Assembly: GCA_030130125.1 (NCBI GenBank)
Contig: JARZZM010000017.1
Location: 1 to 64,000, forward strand
Direction of reading: 5' to 3'
Length of the DNA: 64,000 nt
Source: Thermoproteota archaeon
GTDB taxonomy: Archaea > Korarchaeota > Korarchaeia > Korarchaeales > Korarchaeaceae
In this document: positions 24,723 to 34,015 of the stretch, in pieces
Layout of the letters: the number at the start of each line of letters is the position of its first letter
How positions within the stretch are numbered: position 1 is the first letter of the stretch
Notes under the pieces: model-generated
Seen by the model: only the letters and a program-made list of their open reading frames with translations
What the model was told of the DNA's origin: nothing
Database searches by the model: none
Position numbers and translations under genes: made by a program

Positions 24723-27632
24723 CTAACCAGACCTCTTCCTCCTTCTCCTCTTCTTCCCGGTCAACCTCCTCTTTACGGCCTCAGTCTCAACTTTAGCGAG
24801 TTCGGCCATGAAATCCTCGTCCAACTCGGTACGCCTCGATACCAGCCACTCGATGTCCATCGGATCCACTCCCCTAGCGGCCATCGCGACTACGGCTGGT
24901 AGCCCATACCTCTCGGTGAGTGAGCCGAGTTCATAGACCCTGTTAGCGAGCTCCCAATTGGGTACAGATGGCCTCCCCCTCCTCTTAGATTCCTCCACAT
25001 ATTCCTTAGCTTCGGATGCCCAATACCCAGAGAGGGCCGCTACCCTATCACTTCCACACACGGGACATTTGGGCACTTTCCCCAAATCTAGGAGGCTCGA
25101 TACTGTGGTGTCCATGCTCCATTTCCAACAGTTGGAGCAGACCAGCGTGATCTGCTGTGAAAGTATCCTGTACTTGAAGCTCTCCAGCAGCCTCTTGCTC
25201 AATTCCGATGGAGGGATTATCTCTAGGGGGAGACCTGATCTCTCCAATCCTAGCAGAGATAGGGGACTCGGACCCTGCTTCTCAGACATGACCACTTCTA
25301 TCTTCCCCGAGGATATCGACCTGAGCAGGTCCAGCGTCCCATCAACATCGAAGTCCTTCGTGAGGGACTCCCTTAAAGCTTCCTCGTAGACGGGAGTACC
25401 TTCGTATGCCTTGGCCAGCTTGACCAAGCTCACGATCCTAGAGCTCGCCGTATCTCTTATCAGACCCATCCTCTTAGCCACATGGAGTAGCCTGATCCTG
25501 AAGAATGAACTGTTGACTACAGCCTTCACCAGAGTATCCCTACCCTCCCTAGAGAGACGATGTAGGGTCTCGGCCACCGCCTCTTTACCCACTCCCATTA
25601 TCACTATCCTGTAGGGATCCTCAGTAACCCTAACAGCGACCTTGAAGTCCCTGGAGATGACGAAGGACAGGCCTCTCCCCAACGTCCTGTTAACCAAACT
25701 ACCTTGAGTGGAGTGAATCACGACGCCTGAGCCCGTTATCCCCTCTATCACGATCCTCCGATCTGTAGGAAGCGGATAGCCCTGTTTCATGTGATCCACT
25801 AATGTGGCTAGAGCTCTTCTGAGATCCCCAGACTTTGTGAAGGGGTACTCCCTCACCAGTCTGTCTACGAGCTCATCCAATGCGTCCTCAGATAGGGCCT
25901 CCTCCACGAGTCCCCTGATAGCCCCCACCTCAATTGCAGTCTCCCTTGCCACGGGTAACTGTTCCCCTATCCAGCTGGGTATGGCACCGACTGGGTCGAA
26001 GACCTGTTCCACGAAAATGCGACCGCCTTCTATCCTCTTGACCTTCCAGACCGATCCCCTGAAGACGAACTTAACGCCGGGAAGCAGGTACTCCAAGACG
26101 AAGGTCTCATCCAGCTGGCCTAGGTAGAATCCCATGGTGTCATCTATGACTGGATATGATGTGGTGTCGGGTATCGTGGAGATGTTCGAGAAGAAGTACT
26201 CATGGGCTAGCCCGCCTCCATATCTCTTGATGCTATCCCCTACTTCATCATACCAGATGATTCTGGGCCAAGCCTTGGACATGAAGGAAAATATTCCCCT
26301 AACCTCGTCGATGGTTATCTCCCTGTACGGCCATGATCGCTTGGCCAAGTCCACAAGGTCCTGCAGTGAGATGGATCTCTCTCCCAAGAGGAGTCCGATG
26401 GTGCTGTGGTAGAGCACATCATAGGACTTCTCTAAAGGCCTTAGTTCCTCCAAATCGCTCGAGAGGGCCCTCTTAGCTAGTATTATCGACTCCAGATAGT
26501 CGTCAGAGTCTTGGGCAACTACCACACCTCTAGCCACCCTGCCTGGACCGTGCCCAGATCTGCCGACCCTCTGAAGCAGCTTCATCGCCTGCCTAGGGGA
26601 ACCGTACTGTACTACCAAATCTACGTACCCTACATCTATTCCTAGCTCCAACGAGCTCGTGCTGATCACCGCAGAGAGCTCTCCCCTCTTGAGCAGTGAT
26701 TCGCTCTCCACCCTAGCGTCCTTCGATAGAGAGCTATGATGGACATGTATCTTCAGCTCCTCGAATGCTTTCCTCATCCTGTAGCCAAGGGCCTCTGCCA
26801 TGGATCTGGTATTCGTGAAGACTATGGCCGATCTGGCCTCCCTTATCAAATCCGCCAATAGTCTGATCCTAGCTATCACCCCTGGTTCTAGGAGCATGGT
26901 CTTAGATAGCTCGATGTCCCTTTGAGATGGGGCCGGATAGACTACTGATATCTTCATTACGCGGCTCTCTCGCGAATATGCGACTTTTCCGTCCCTTCTG
27001 TAGGAGAAGTATTCTAGGGCCATCGAGGGATTGCCCAAGGAAGCGGAGAGCATTATCCTCTGGAATGTCCTCCCCCGTATCCTCTCAAGCCTCTCTAGGG
27101 ATAAGGAGAGTTGTGCGCCCCTCTTATCGTCCAGTAGCTCGTGAACCTCGTCTATAATGACATATCTCACGTTTTTAAGCCACTTAGAGATCTTAGGTCC
27201 GGACATTATAATTAGGAGGGTCTCTGGTGTCGTTATGAGGATATGAGGAGGAGACCTTGATTGTCTAGTCCTCTCCGCCTTGGAGGTATCACCGTGCCTC
27301 ACTCCAACATCGAAGCCGCATCTAGAGGACCAATAGGCTGTCCTTTCCTCTAGGTCCCTGTTCAGGGCCCTTAAAGGGGTCACATAAAGCGTGATAAATC
27401 CCTCTCCCACTCCTTCCCTCTTCATCATTGTGATAACGGGCCATAGAGCTGCTTCAGTCTTTCCCGATCCTGTAGGGGCTATCAAGAGGGCATTTTTACC
27501 CGAGAGGATGAGTGGAATCGCCATCTCCTGTATCTCCGTTAACCTCTCAATCCCTCTATCTTTCATAGCTGATTTCAGGCAATTGGCAATAGATTGATGA
27601 AATCTTCGCTTATCACTCAAATATTTCACCAT
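24723..27632 (-). CDS. lhr: Lhr-type large superfamily 2 DNA/RNA helicase
   Basis: 969-residue ATP-dependent helicase. RecA-like domains carry Q-motif TEIQEMAIP, motif I APTGSGKTEA, motif II DEVHE, motif III SASL, motif IV FTNTRS and motif VI QRVGRSGHGPGR. A winged-helix and Lhr-core region follow. A CSNC...CPVC zinc ribbon lies near residues 830-860, and the tail is very basic (KKRRRRKRSG). Archaeal Lhr proteins unwind forked DNA and DNA-RNA hybrids in repair or replication. Converges on hps with only four bases between stops. Confidence 0.9.
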   Translation of the reverse strand: MVKYLSDKRRFHQSIANCLKSAMKDRGIERLTEIQEMAIPLILSGKNALLIAPTGSGKTEAALWPVITMMKREGVGEGFITLYVTPLRALNRDLEERTAYWSSRCGFDVGVRHGDTSKAERTRQSRSPPHILITTPETLLIIMSGPKISKWLKNVRYVIIDEVHELLDDKRGAQLSLSLERLERIRGRTFQRIMLSASLGNPSMALEYFSYRRDGKVAYSRESRVMKISVVYPAPSQRDIELSKTMLLEPGVIARIRLLADLIREARSAIVFTNTRSMAEALGYRMRKAFEELKIHVHHSSLSKDARVESESLLKRGELSAVISTSSLELGIDVGYVDLVVQYGSPRQAMKLLQRVGRSGHGPGRVARGVVVAQDSDDYLESIILAKRALSSDLEELRPLEKSYDVLYHSTIGLLLGERSISLQDLVDLAKRSWPYREITIDEVRGIFSFMSKAWPRIIWYDEVGDSIKRYGGGLAHEYFFSNISTIPDTTSYPVIDDTMGFYLGQLDETFVLEYLLPGVKFVFRGSVWKVKRIEGGRIFVEQVFDPVGAIPSWIGEQLPVARETAIEVGAIRGLVEEALSEDALDELVDRLVREYPFTKSGDLRRALATLVDHMKQGYPLPTDRRIVIEGITGSGVVIHSTQGSLVNRTLGRGLSFVISRDFKVAVRVTEDPYRIVIMGVGKEAVAETLHRLSREGRDTLVKAVVNSSFFRIRLLHVAKRMGLIRDTASSRIVSLVKLAKAYEGTPVYEEALRESLTKDFDVDGTLDLLRSISSGKIEVVMSEKQGPSPLSLLGLERSGLPLEIIPPSELSKRLLESFKYRILSQQITLVCSNCWKWSMDTTVSSLLDLGKVPKCPVCGSDRVAALSGYWASEAKEYVEESKRRGRPSVPNWELANRVYELGSLTERYGLPAVVAMAARGVDPMDIEWLVSRRTELDEDFMAELAKVETEAVKRRLTGKKRRRRKRSG

Positions 27633-27685
27633 TTTTACTCTCTCTTGGAGCTCCTCAAGTTAACGAGGGGGCTGGACAGACTGAT

Positions 27686-27696
27686 AAGCTTTTTTA
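27686..27696 (+). promoter_or_regulatory. Probable thermosome promoter
   Basis: AAGCTTTTTTAAC is the best TATA-like tract before the thermosome gene. It would start the message near 27715-27720 and leave a leader of about 50 bases containing a short GGGTAATCCC inverted repeat and the AGAGGTGAT ribosome site. Its order (purines then T/A tract) resembles a BRE-TATA pair. Confidence 0.45.
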
Positions 27697-27769
27697 ACTC
27701 GGTTATCGATCCTAACATGGGTAATCCCAGCGACAGGTTCTGAGAGACCCAGTAAAAGAGGTGATATGT

Positions 27770-29401
27770 ATGGCCGTTCAAGGTGGCGAGGGAGCTGGAG
27801 CAATCCCCGTTCTGATATTGAAGGAAGGGACTTCAAGGACCAAGGGCAGGGAAGCCCTGAGGCTGAATATAACCGTTGCAAAGGCTATAGCTGACACCAT
27901 AAGGACTTCCCTCAGTCCTAAGGGCATGCAGAAGATGCTCGTCGATCCCTTTGGGGATGTGATAATCACACACGACGGTGCTACCATAATGAAGGAGATA
28001 GAGGTCGAGCATCCCACTGCGAAGATGATGGTGGACTTAGCTAAATCCCAAGAGCAGGAAGCTGGGGACGGCACAACTACCGTAGTTCTCCTAGCCGGTG
28101 AACTACTGGCCAAGGCGGAGGACCTATTGGATTTGGGCATACATCCTACAGTGGTAATCTCCGGGTACAGGAAGGCCGCGGAAAAGGCGGTGGAGTACTT
28201 GAATGAGGTAGCGATCAAGGTCTCGTGGAACGACAAGGAGTTACTGAAGAAGATAGCCAAGATAGCCATGAGTAGCAAGTCCGCCCGGGTGGCACAAGAC
28301 TATCTGGCCGATCTTGTCGTCGACGCTGCTCTACAGGTCGTGGAGGAGAGAGACGGTAGGAGAATTGTTGATCTCGATAACATAAAGCTGGAGAAGAAGG
28401 AGGGCGGTTCCCTGTTTGACACAAAGCTCATCAGGGGTATAGTGATCGACAAGGAGGTTGTGCATCCCAGAATGCCTAGGAGGATAGAGAACGCCAAGAT
28501 AGCTCTCATAGAGAGCGCTCTTGAGATAAAGAAGCCTGAGCTCTCCTCTAAGATCAGGGTAACCTCACCGGCTCAGGTGAAGGAGTTCTTGGACCAGGAG
28601 AAGCAGATGCTGGCCGAGCTGGTGGAGAAGATAGCCGCTACTGGAGCGGACGTGGTGTTCTGCCAGAAGGGCATCGACGACGTCGCCCAGCACTTCTTGG
28701 CGAAGCACGGCATACTGGCCGTCAGGAGGGTGAGGAAATCCGATATGGAGAAGCTAGCCAAGGCCACTGGAGCCAAGATAGTCGTTAACGTTAAGGAGAT
28801 ATCCGAGAAGGACCTCGGTTACGCGGAGCTCGTTGAGGAGAGGAGGGTCGGAGAGGACAAGATGGTCTTCGTCGAGGGATGTAAGGATCCCAGGGCCGTT
28901 AGCATCCTGATAAGGGGTGGAGAGAAGCAGGTCATAGATGAGGCTGAGAGGAACCTGCACGATGCTCTAAGCGTGGTCAGGAACGTCATAGAGGATGAGA
29001 AGATAGTTGTGGGCGCTGGTGCCGCTTGGACGGATCTAGTGCTCAAGCTCAAGGACTACGCGGTCCAGCTCGGTGGTAAGGAGCAGAACGTGGTGGAGAA
29101 GTTCGCTGAGGCCCTCGAGTCCATACCCAAGACCCTGATAGAGAACGCCGGCCACGACCCGATAGTCAAGCTGGCCGAGCTGAGGAAGGCGCACGCCGAG
29201 GGCAAGAGGGAGTATGGCTTCAACATATACACCGGAGAGGTGGAGAACATGTACGAGAAGGACATAATAGAGCCTGAGAGGGTGATCAGGAGGGCCATAG
29301 AGTCCGCAGCCGAGTTCGCGACCACCGTGCTCAAGATCGATGATATAATAGCTGCTGCCGGTAAGAAATTCGAAGGTGGAAAGGGCAAGGGTGAGGAGTG
29401 A
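27770..29401 (+). CDS. thsA: Thermosome (group II chaperonin) subunit
   Basis: ATP-driven protein-folding chaperonin, 543 residues. The equatorial domain has SLSPKGMQKMLVD, HDGATIMKEI and the nucleotide motif GDGTTTVVLLAGELL. The apical domain holds the helical protrusion region, and GAGAAWTDL / YGFNIYTGE mark the second equatorial part. It ends GGKGKGEE without a long Gly-Gly-Met tail. The ATG at 27770 follows AGAGGTGAT by five bases and is preferred over the GTG at 27761. It shares an operon with rpoK. Codon use looks biased toward high expression. Confidence 0.97.
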   Translation: MAVQGGEGAGAIPVLILKEGTSRTKGREALRLNITVAKAIADTIRTSLSPKGMQKMLVDPFGDVIITHDGATIMKEIEVEHPTAKMMVDLAKSQEQEAGDGTTTVVLLAGELLAKAEDLLDLGIHPTVVISGYRKAAEKAVEYLNEVAIKVSWNDKELLKKIAKIAMSSKSARVAQDYLADLVVDAALQVVEERDGRRIVDLDNIKLEKKEGGSLFDTKLIRGIVIDKEVVHPRMPRRIENAKIALIESALEIKKPELSSKIRVTSPAQVKEFLDQEKQMLAELVEKIAATGADVVFCQKGIDDVAQHFLAKHGILAVRRVRKSDMEKLAKATGAKIVVNVKEISEKDLGYAELVEERRVGEDKMVFVEGCKDPRAVSILIRGGEKQVIDEAERNLHDALSVVRNVIEDEKIVVGAGAAWTDLVLKLKDYAVQLGGKEQNVVEKFAEALESIPKTLIENAGHDPIVKLAELRKAHAEGKREYGFNIYTGEVENMYEKDIIEPERVIRRAIESAAEFATTVLKIDDIIAAAGKKFEGGKGKGEE

Positions 29402-29402
29402 G

Positions 29403-29663
29403 GTGTCAGCTAATAGCGATCTGCTGGGTCCTAAGAGGCTCACCAAGTTCGAGCGCATAAGGATAATATCCATTAGGGCCCAGCAGATCGCGGCTGGCTC
29501 TCCCCTCTTTTTAGATGAGAGCGAGATACCTGAAGGTCTGACCGATCCCGTCGAGCTAGCTAAATTGGAGCTGGAGAAGGGAAAGCTGCCCCTAATCTTG
29601 GAGAGGAGGGAAGGAGAGAAGATCTCCCTCTTGGATATTAGGAAGCTCCTGAAGCGAGAGTAA
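29403..29663 (+). CDS. rpoK: DNA-directed RNA polymerase subunit K (Rpb6/omega homologue)
   Basis: Small assembly subunit of RNA polymerase. The conserved core LTKFERIRIISIRAQQIAAG is followed by DPVELAKLELEKGKLPLILERR, both typical of RpoK. About 86 residues from GTG 29403, which lies one base after the thermosome stop and has GGAGTGAG upstream; a longer frame from 29376 overlaps thsA. A T-run after the stop doubles as the TATA region for Alba. Confidence 0.93.
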   Translation: MSANSDLLGPKRLTKFERIRIISIRAQQIAAGSPLFLDESEIPEGLTDPVELAKLELEKGKLPLILERREGEKISLLDIRKLLKRE

Positions 29664-29758
29664 CTTTTTTAATTGCTGAGTGGTGAGTCAGACACAGCTC
29701 GCCCTCCAGGCTCCCCAGTGAAAGAGGCGGGCCTACAGAGGATAGAGAGGTGATACGC

Positions 29759-30040
29759 ATGGTGGCTGAAGAGGGAATCGTCTATGTTGGTAAGAAGCCT
29801 GCTATCAACTACGTTATGGCTACCACTCTCCAGATAAACAGGGGTGTGAAGAAGATCGTGCTGAAGGCTAGAGGCAGGTCCATATCTAGGGCCGTCGATG
29901 TGGCCGAGATAACTAGGCTCAAGTACTTCCCTGGCAAGATCAAGATAACCGACCTCAGGACTGGCACTGAGGAGATCATCGACGAGAACGGTAGCAGGAG
30001 GGACATAAGCGTAATAGAGATCGAGCTCACCCAAGTGTGA
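29759..30040 (+). CDS. albA: Alba DNA/RNA-binding chromatin protein
   Basis: Dimeric chromatin protein that binds DNA and RNA without strong sequence preference. The Alba signature is clear: VYVGKKPAINYVMATTLQI, with the Lys used for DNA contact and acetylation in relatives, and VLKARGRSISRAVDVAE. 93 residues. The ATG at 29759 follows GAGAGGTGAT. A TATA-like tract at about 29666-29674 gives a GC-rich leader of about 60 bases. A strong terminator follows, so it is a single-gene unit. Confidence 0.96.
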   Translation: MVAEEGIVYVGKKPAINYVMATTLQINRGVKKIVLKARGRSISRAVDVAEITRLKYFPGKIKITDLRTGTEEIIDENGSRRDISVIEIELTQV

Positions 30041-30044
30041 GCCC

Positions 30045-30070
30045 GGGGGGAGAAACCCCCTCTAATTTTT
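30045..30070 (+). terminator. Terminator after alba
   Basis: GGGGG(G) at 30045-30050 pairs with CCCCC at 30056-30060 over an AGAAA loop, followed by TCTAATTTTT (30061-30070). Short GC stem plus T-run, placed five bases after the alba stop. Confidence 0.65.
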
Positions 30071-30113
30071 GGGTAAATTTCTTATTGCTCACAGACCGGT
30101 AGGACCGATCTAC

Positions 30114-31736
30114 ATGGGTTCGGAGAGGAGACCTCATTTCTGGCTGGATAAAATAGCTAAGGACGTAATAGAGAGGGAAGAGAGGCTCGGAAGAAAGATA
30201 GATGTTTTGAGGGTTGAATCAGGGATAGGAGCAAGCGGTTTCCCGCACATAGGCTCTGTGGGAGATTCGCTAAGGGCCTACGGGGTCAAGCTGGCCTTGG
30301 AGGAGCTGGGATACAAGAGTGAATTGATAGCATACAGCGATGATAGGGACGGGCTGAGGAAAGTACCTGCAGGAGTGCCCGAGGAATACTCCAAGTACTT
30401 GGGAATGCCGGTGAGCGAGATTCCCGATCCTTGGGGATGCCATTCCAGCTACGGGGAACACATGAGTTCTATGTTGATAGACGCCTTGGAGAAGTTGGGC
30501 ATAGAGTTCACGTTCATCTCCGGGACCGAGGCCTATAAATCCGGTTTGTTGGACGAGCAGGTCTCTAAACTATTGGAGAACAACGATAAGGTCGATAGAA
30601 TAATCAGAGAGGAGGTGGGATCGAGTAAACCGGAGGGATGGATTCATTACTGGCCTAGATGCGAGAGATGCGGTAGGATATATACAACTAGGGTGCTAAA
30701 GGTCATTCCCGAGGAGGGCAAGGTCATTTATGCCTGTGATCAGGAGTTCAAGGGGGTAAAGGGGTGCGGGTACGTCGGTGAGGCCTCATATCTGAAGGGA
30801 GAGGGCAAGCTCTCCTGGAAGGGAGAGTTCGCAGCTAGGTGGGCTGCGTTGGGGATAGTGTTCGAACCTCACGGGAAGGACATAACCGACTCGTTCAGGG
30901 TGAACGGGAGGATAGCTAGGGAAGTCCTAGGGTACGAGCCACCGCTTACGGTGATGTACGAGATGTTCCTAGATTCTACTAGGAGGAAGATAAGTAAGAG
31001 CGCTGGGAACGTCTTAACTCCCCAGATGTGGATGGAGTTCTCTCCCCCCGAGGCCTTGAGGATGCTCATGTTCAAGAGATATCATGGAACCAGGAGCATA
31101 TCCCTGCAGAGCTCTCCTCTCTACATAAACGAGCTGGAAAACAACGTGAGGAAGTATCACAACTTGGAGAGAATAAGGAGTGAAAGGGATCGCATCACCC
31201 TGAAGAGACTCATGGAGTTCACTTACCTAATGGAGGGCGTCCCCGAGCCGTGGCCTTACAGGTACTCAGCGGTCCTCAACGTCGTGTCAATGCTTCCGAG
31301 AGATATAGGCTTCGAGGAGTTGCTGAGGGTGACTGCCGACCTCATCTCAAAGTACTATGGCGTGGATCCCAATTCCCTGCTGAACGATGATATCTTCAGG
31401 AGATACGTGTACTATGCCAAGAACTACGTGGAGAACTTCGGCAGCAGAGAGCTCGGAACCGTGGAGATAGATAGTAAAGTCCTTGAAGCCATGAACTCCT
31501 TTGTAGAGAGTCTTTCTGAGGATATGAGCGACGAGGACATACAGAACCTAGCGTTCGAGACCGCTAGGAGCAAGGGTGTACTAGTAAGGGAGTTCTTCAG
31601 GGCTCTGTACATGATACTGCTGGGTCAGCCGCAGGGCCCCAAATTAGGCCCCCTCATCTCGAGGGTCGGCGTGAACAGATTTAAGGACCTATACAGGAAA
31701 TCCTTGGAGGAAGGTAGGATTGTCCGAAAGGAGTGA
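30114..31736 (+). CDS. lysK: Lysyl-tRNA synthetase, class I
   Basis: Class I LysRS, the archaeal form unrelated to the bacterial class II enzyme. The HIGH-like motif is FPHIGSVGD (about residues 43-51) and the KMSKS-like motif is RKISKSAGN (about 300). A CERC...C zinc-type cysteine set lies near 185-220. The ATG at 30114 gives about 540 residues and follows GGTAGGA; the longer TTG start at 30069 overlaps the TATA-like TAAATTT (30073-30080). The next gene starts 17 bases before its stop. Confidence 0.95.
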   Translation: MGSERRPHFWLDKIAKDVIEREERLGRKIDVLRVESGIGASGFPHIGSVGDSLRAYGVKLALEELGYKSELIAYSDDRDGLRKVPAGVPEEYSKYLGMPVSEIPDPWGCHSSYGEHMSSMLIDALEKLGIEFTFISGTEAYKSGLLDEQVSKLLENNDKVDRIIREEVGSSKPEGWIHYWPRCERCGRIYTTRVLKVIPEEGKVIYACDQEFKGVKGCGYVGEASYLKGEGKLSWKGEFAARWAALGIVFEPHGKDITDSFRVNGRIAREVLGYEPPLTVMYEMFLDSTRRKISKSAGNVLTPQMWMEFSPPEALRMLMFKRYHGTRSISLQSSPLYINELENNVRKYHNLERIRSERDRITLKRLMEFTYLMEGVPEPWPYRYSAVLNVVSMLPRDIGFEELLRVTADLISKYYGVDPNSLLNDDIFRRYVYYAKNYVENFGSRELGTVEIDSKVLEAMNSFVESLSEDMSDEDIQNLAFETARSKGVLVREFFRALYMILLGQPQGPKLGPLISRVGVNRFKDLYRKSLEEGRIVRKE

Positions 31737-32211
31737 GAGGATAAAGAATTTACTCAAGCTCAGGGAGTTCCTGAAGAAGAGGATAGAGAAGTTAGAGAGG
31801 GAAGTCCTTCAGTTGAGGGAGATGGTCGAGGTCCTTGATCAGGTCCTGCTGGAGCAGACCCTAGTGACTGCAGATCAACTCAAGTCGGAACCTGAGATTC
31901 AGCAGTTTAAGGATGTGGAGGAGAGGAGGCTCACCTCGGAGGACGGGACTTTGATCGGTATCGCCAGAGTTAACAAGAGGGCGGGCAGTATTGTGTTCGT
32001 ACCGACCGAGAACGTGATGGTAGATGCTAGGGAGAGACCCATAAGCTCGTTCCTCGTGAGAAAGGTGGAGGAGTACGGAGGGAGATGCGAGGTCGATGAG
32101 TATCCGAACGGCAGACTCAGGGCAATAAGGATCCAAGTAGAGGAACCGCAGAATTTGGAGAGGATCTTCAGGGCACTGAGATGGGCGATAACCAAATCTT
32201 TAGTTCAGTAG
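31720..32211 (+). CDS. Coiled-coil protein of unknown function, in the LysRS operon
   Basis: 163 residues, not recognised. Residues 5-50 form a strong coiled coil (LREFLKKRIEKLEREVLQL). The rest is a compact alpha/beta domain with DGTLIGIARVNKRAG and a hydrophobic VFVPTENVMVD strand; the C-terminal helices contain ALRWAITKS. TTG start inside the end of lysK, preceded by GGAGGAAGGTAGGA, so it is translated from the same message. No Cys pairs or membrane segment. A role near translation is only suggested by position. Confidence 0.7.
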   Translation: MSERSERIKNLLKLREFLKKRIEKLEREVLQLREMVEVLDQVLLEQTLVTADQLKSEPEIQQFKDVEERRLTSEDGTLIGIARVNKRAGSIVFVPTENVMVDARERPISSFLVRKVEEYGGRCEVDEYPNGRLRAIRIQVEEPQNLERIFRALRWAITKSLVQ

Positions 32212-33386
32212 AGAACTGACTCTATTATCCCAGCTGCTCTATCTAGGAAATTCCAGTCTTTAAATCTCTCCCTGAATCTCTTAACATTCTTCCCATATTC
32301 TTGCTTAAGCAGAGATCTCAACACCTCAAAGAACCTAGCCTCCACCTCAGACTGTCTGATCATCCTGCCCAGACCCATCTCCTCTATGGAGCGAGCGTTC
32401 TCCATTTTTTCCGTCTGTCCCGGAACGGGTATCAACAGGAGGGGCTTCCCGCACATGAGCGCCTCTGCGATAGTCGTATGCCCAGCTCTGGAAACCACCA
32501 GCCTAGCCTTCTCCAAGATGCTCCACTTATCAGGCAGCCAATTGTATATCCTCACGTTGTCCCGGACCTCCTCATCTCTGAAATTGGACGGCTCACCCAA
32601 AGATACTATGAATTCGTAGTCCCTTAGGTCCTCCGGTATGTCATTCAGGAGTTTCAGTATAACATCCGCTAGGGATTTTCTCTCGGCGCCTGGTCCGGAT
32701 ATCATTATCAGGATCACATCCTCTCTCCTGTCTGGCCTGCAGTTGGGCTCTATCAAGGGGCCCGAGAATACTATCCTGTCAATGAGGGGTTTCGGGAGAT
32801 CTGAGGTGTGGTACTTGGATATGCTGAAGGGTGGGGGAAAATCCGCTATTATTGATGCTTGGGAGAGTCCCCAAAACCTAGTTATCGCCGTGTTGAGGAG
32901 CTTCTCCACCACCGTGGATAGTACACTATAACCCTCGCTATCACTCAGATCATCCGGAGGAGCGTTCCTCCTCATGAGAGGCGAGAGGAGTAACTTAGGT
33001 TGGTTGAGCACCACGACGCTGGGTACCCCTAGGTACTGAGCTGCGATCAATGTGGATATTCTGGAGTCAGATATTACGACGTCTGGAGATGTTGTTTCTA
33101 TGTTCTCCTTCTCCGTCTTTATGTGGTGGAGGAACTTCCTCAGTTCAGATAAACTCTTGAGCGTCCCCCAGAGGTCGGGGCTTCCATCCGGCTTCTGCTT
33201 CCATAGCATCTCCTCACCACAATACACAACCTCCACTCCCTCCGCCCCCATCAGATAAGAGGAGGCATCTCCGTAGGCTGAGAAGAAGATGGAGAATCCC
33301 TCTTTCTTAAGTCTCATAGCTAGGTTCAAGGACCTAGACGCGTGTCCGTACCCTATGCCTAAAGGCGAGAAGTAGGCCCTCAGCAT
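32205..33386 (-). CDS. GT-B fold glycosyltransferase (MurG/GT28-like)
   Basis: 393 residues with two Rossmann-like halves. N-terminal SPLGIGYGHASRSLNLAMRL holds the G-x-G-H-x-x-R acceptor-side loop. The C-terminal UDP-sugar site includes VVSRAGHTTIAEALMCGKPLLLIPVPGQTEKMENA, the standard GT28-type donor motif. It probably transfers a sugar to a lipid or protein at the membrane, for surface glycans; donor and acceptor are unknown. Last gene of the minus-strand DUF89-AMMECR1 unit, ten bases downstream of AMMECR1. Overlaps the coiled-coil gene by seven bases at the 3' end. Confidence 0.82.
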   Translation of the reverse strand: MLRAYFSPLGIGYGHASRSLNLAMRLKKEGFSIFFSAYGDASSYLMGAEGVEVVYCGEEMLWKQKPDGSPDLWGTLKSLSELRKFLHHIKTEKENIETTSPDVVISDSRISTLIAAQYLGVPSVVVLNQPKLLLSPLMRRNAPPDDLSDSEGYSVLSTVVEKLLNTAITRFWGLSQASIIADFPPPFSISKYHTSDLPKPLIDRIVFSGPLIEPNCRPDRREDVILIMISGPGAERKSLADVILKLLNDIPEDLRDYEFIVSLGEPSNFRDEEVRDNVRIYNWLPDKWSILEKARLVVSRAGHTTIAEALMCGKPLLLIPVPGQTEKMENARSIEEMGLGRMIRQSEVEARFFEVLRSLLKQEYGKNVKRFRERFKDWNFLDRAAGIIESVLY

Positions 33387-33396
33387 GGGTCGAACC

Positions 33397-34011
33397 TTAT
33401 CCTATCTCTCTCCTGATGATCCGTCCCCTGGGTTCCTCTTCCTCAAAGATCTCTGCAGTGAATCTATATACTTCGGTCCCCTTCTTGAGCCAGCAGTCCA
33501 CCCACATTCCGGCTTTTATACAAGTCTGGCTTAGAAATTCCTCGGAGTCCCAAGAGTATTCCACGGCGACCTGTGGAAGCAGGAGACCGGAATACAAACC
33601 GCGGCGAACTATCAGTCCGTGCTTCCCCACTATCACCAGCCTCCGTAGGTCGAGTCTGCTCTCCACTTTGTCGTCTATCCTCTCGGGAGGGGTCAGTATT
33701 GAGACCTCGACTGTGACCCTATCGAGCTCCTCCTTAGCTAGGGGAGGGAACCTCGGATCCTCGAAAGCCGCCGCTATGGCCGCCCTTATGACGGCTCTGT
33801 AAAGAGGCAGAATGGGTTCCGGATAACCTATACAGCCCCTAAGATTTCCCTCTGGATATATGTTTAGGGTTACAAAGGCTCCGTAAGGGCTCTTCAGCTT
33901 GGAATAGTGAGGATCGACCTCAAGAATTGATCTCCTTTCCATGTAGTGCTCTATGGATTTTCTAGCTAGCCTGACTAGATATTCTCCTTCCTCCATAGAG
34001 AACTCCGCCAT
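33397..34011 (-). CDS. AMMECR1-family protein
   Basis: Conserved protein of bacteria, archaea and eukaryotes whose biochemical function is unsettled. The invariant LRGCIGY motif is near residues 57-63 (NLRGCIGYPEPI), followed by AAAFEDPRFPPL and VEVSILTPPERI. In human AMMECR1 the LRGCIG motif is essential and a nucleic-acid or enzyme role has been proposed. ATG start behind GAGGTGATAAG, which overlaps the end of DUF89. 204 residues, normal. Confidence 0.93.
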   Translation of the reverse strand: MAEFSMEEGEYLVRLARKSIEHYMERRSILEVDPHYSKLKSPYGAFVTLNIYPEGNLRGCIGYPEPILPLYRAVIRAAIAAAFEDPRFPPLAKEELDRVTVEVSILTPPERIDDKVESRLDLRRLVIVGKHGLIVRRGLYSGLLLPQVAVEYSWDSEEFLSQTCIKAGMWVDCWLKKGTEVYRFTAEIFEEEEPRGRIIRREIG

Positions 34012-34015
34012 CTTA

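Noticed and set aside
27728-27737. GGGTAATCCC inverted repeat in the thermosome leader
   Set aside because: Three-pair arms are too short to call an operator or hairpin.
29036-29473. Long minus-strand open frame inside the thermosome gene
   Set aside because: It is a frame shadow of a strongly biased coding sequence; low-complexity protein with no family signature.
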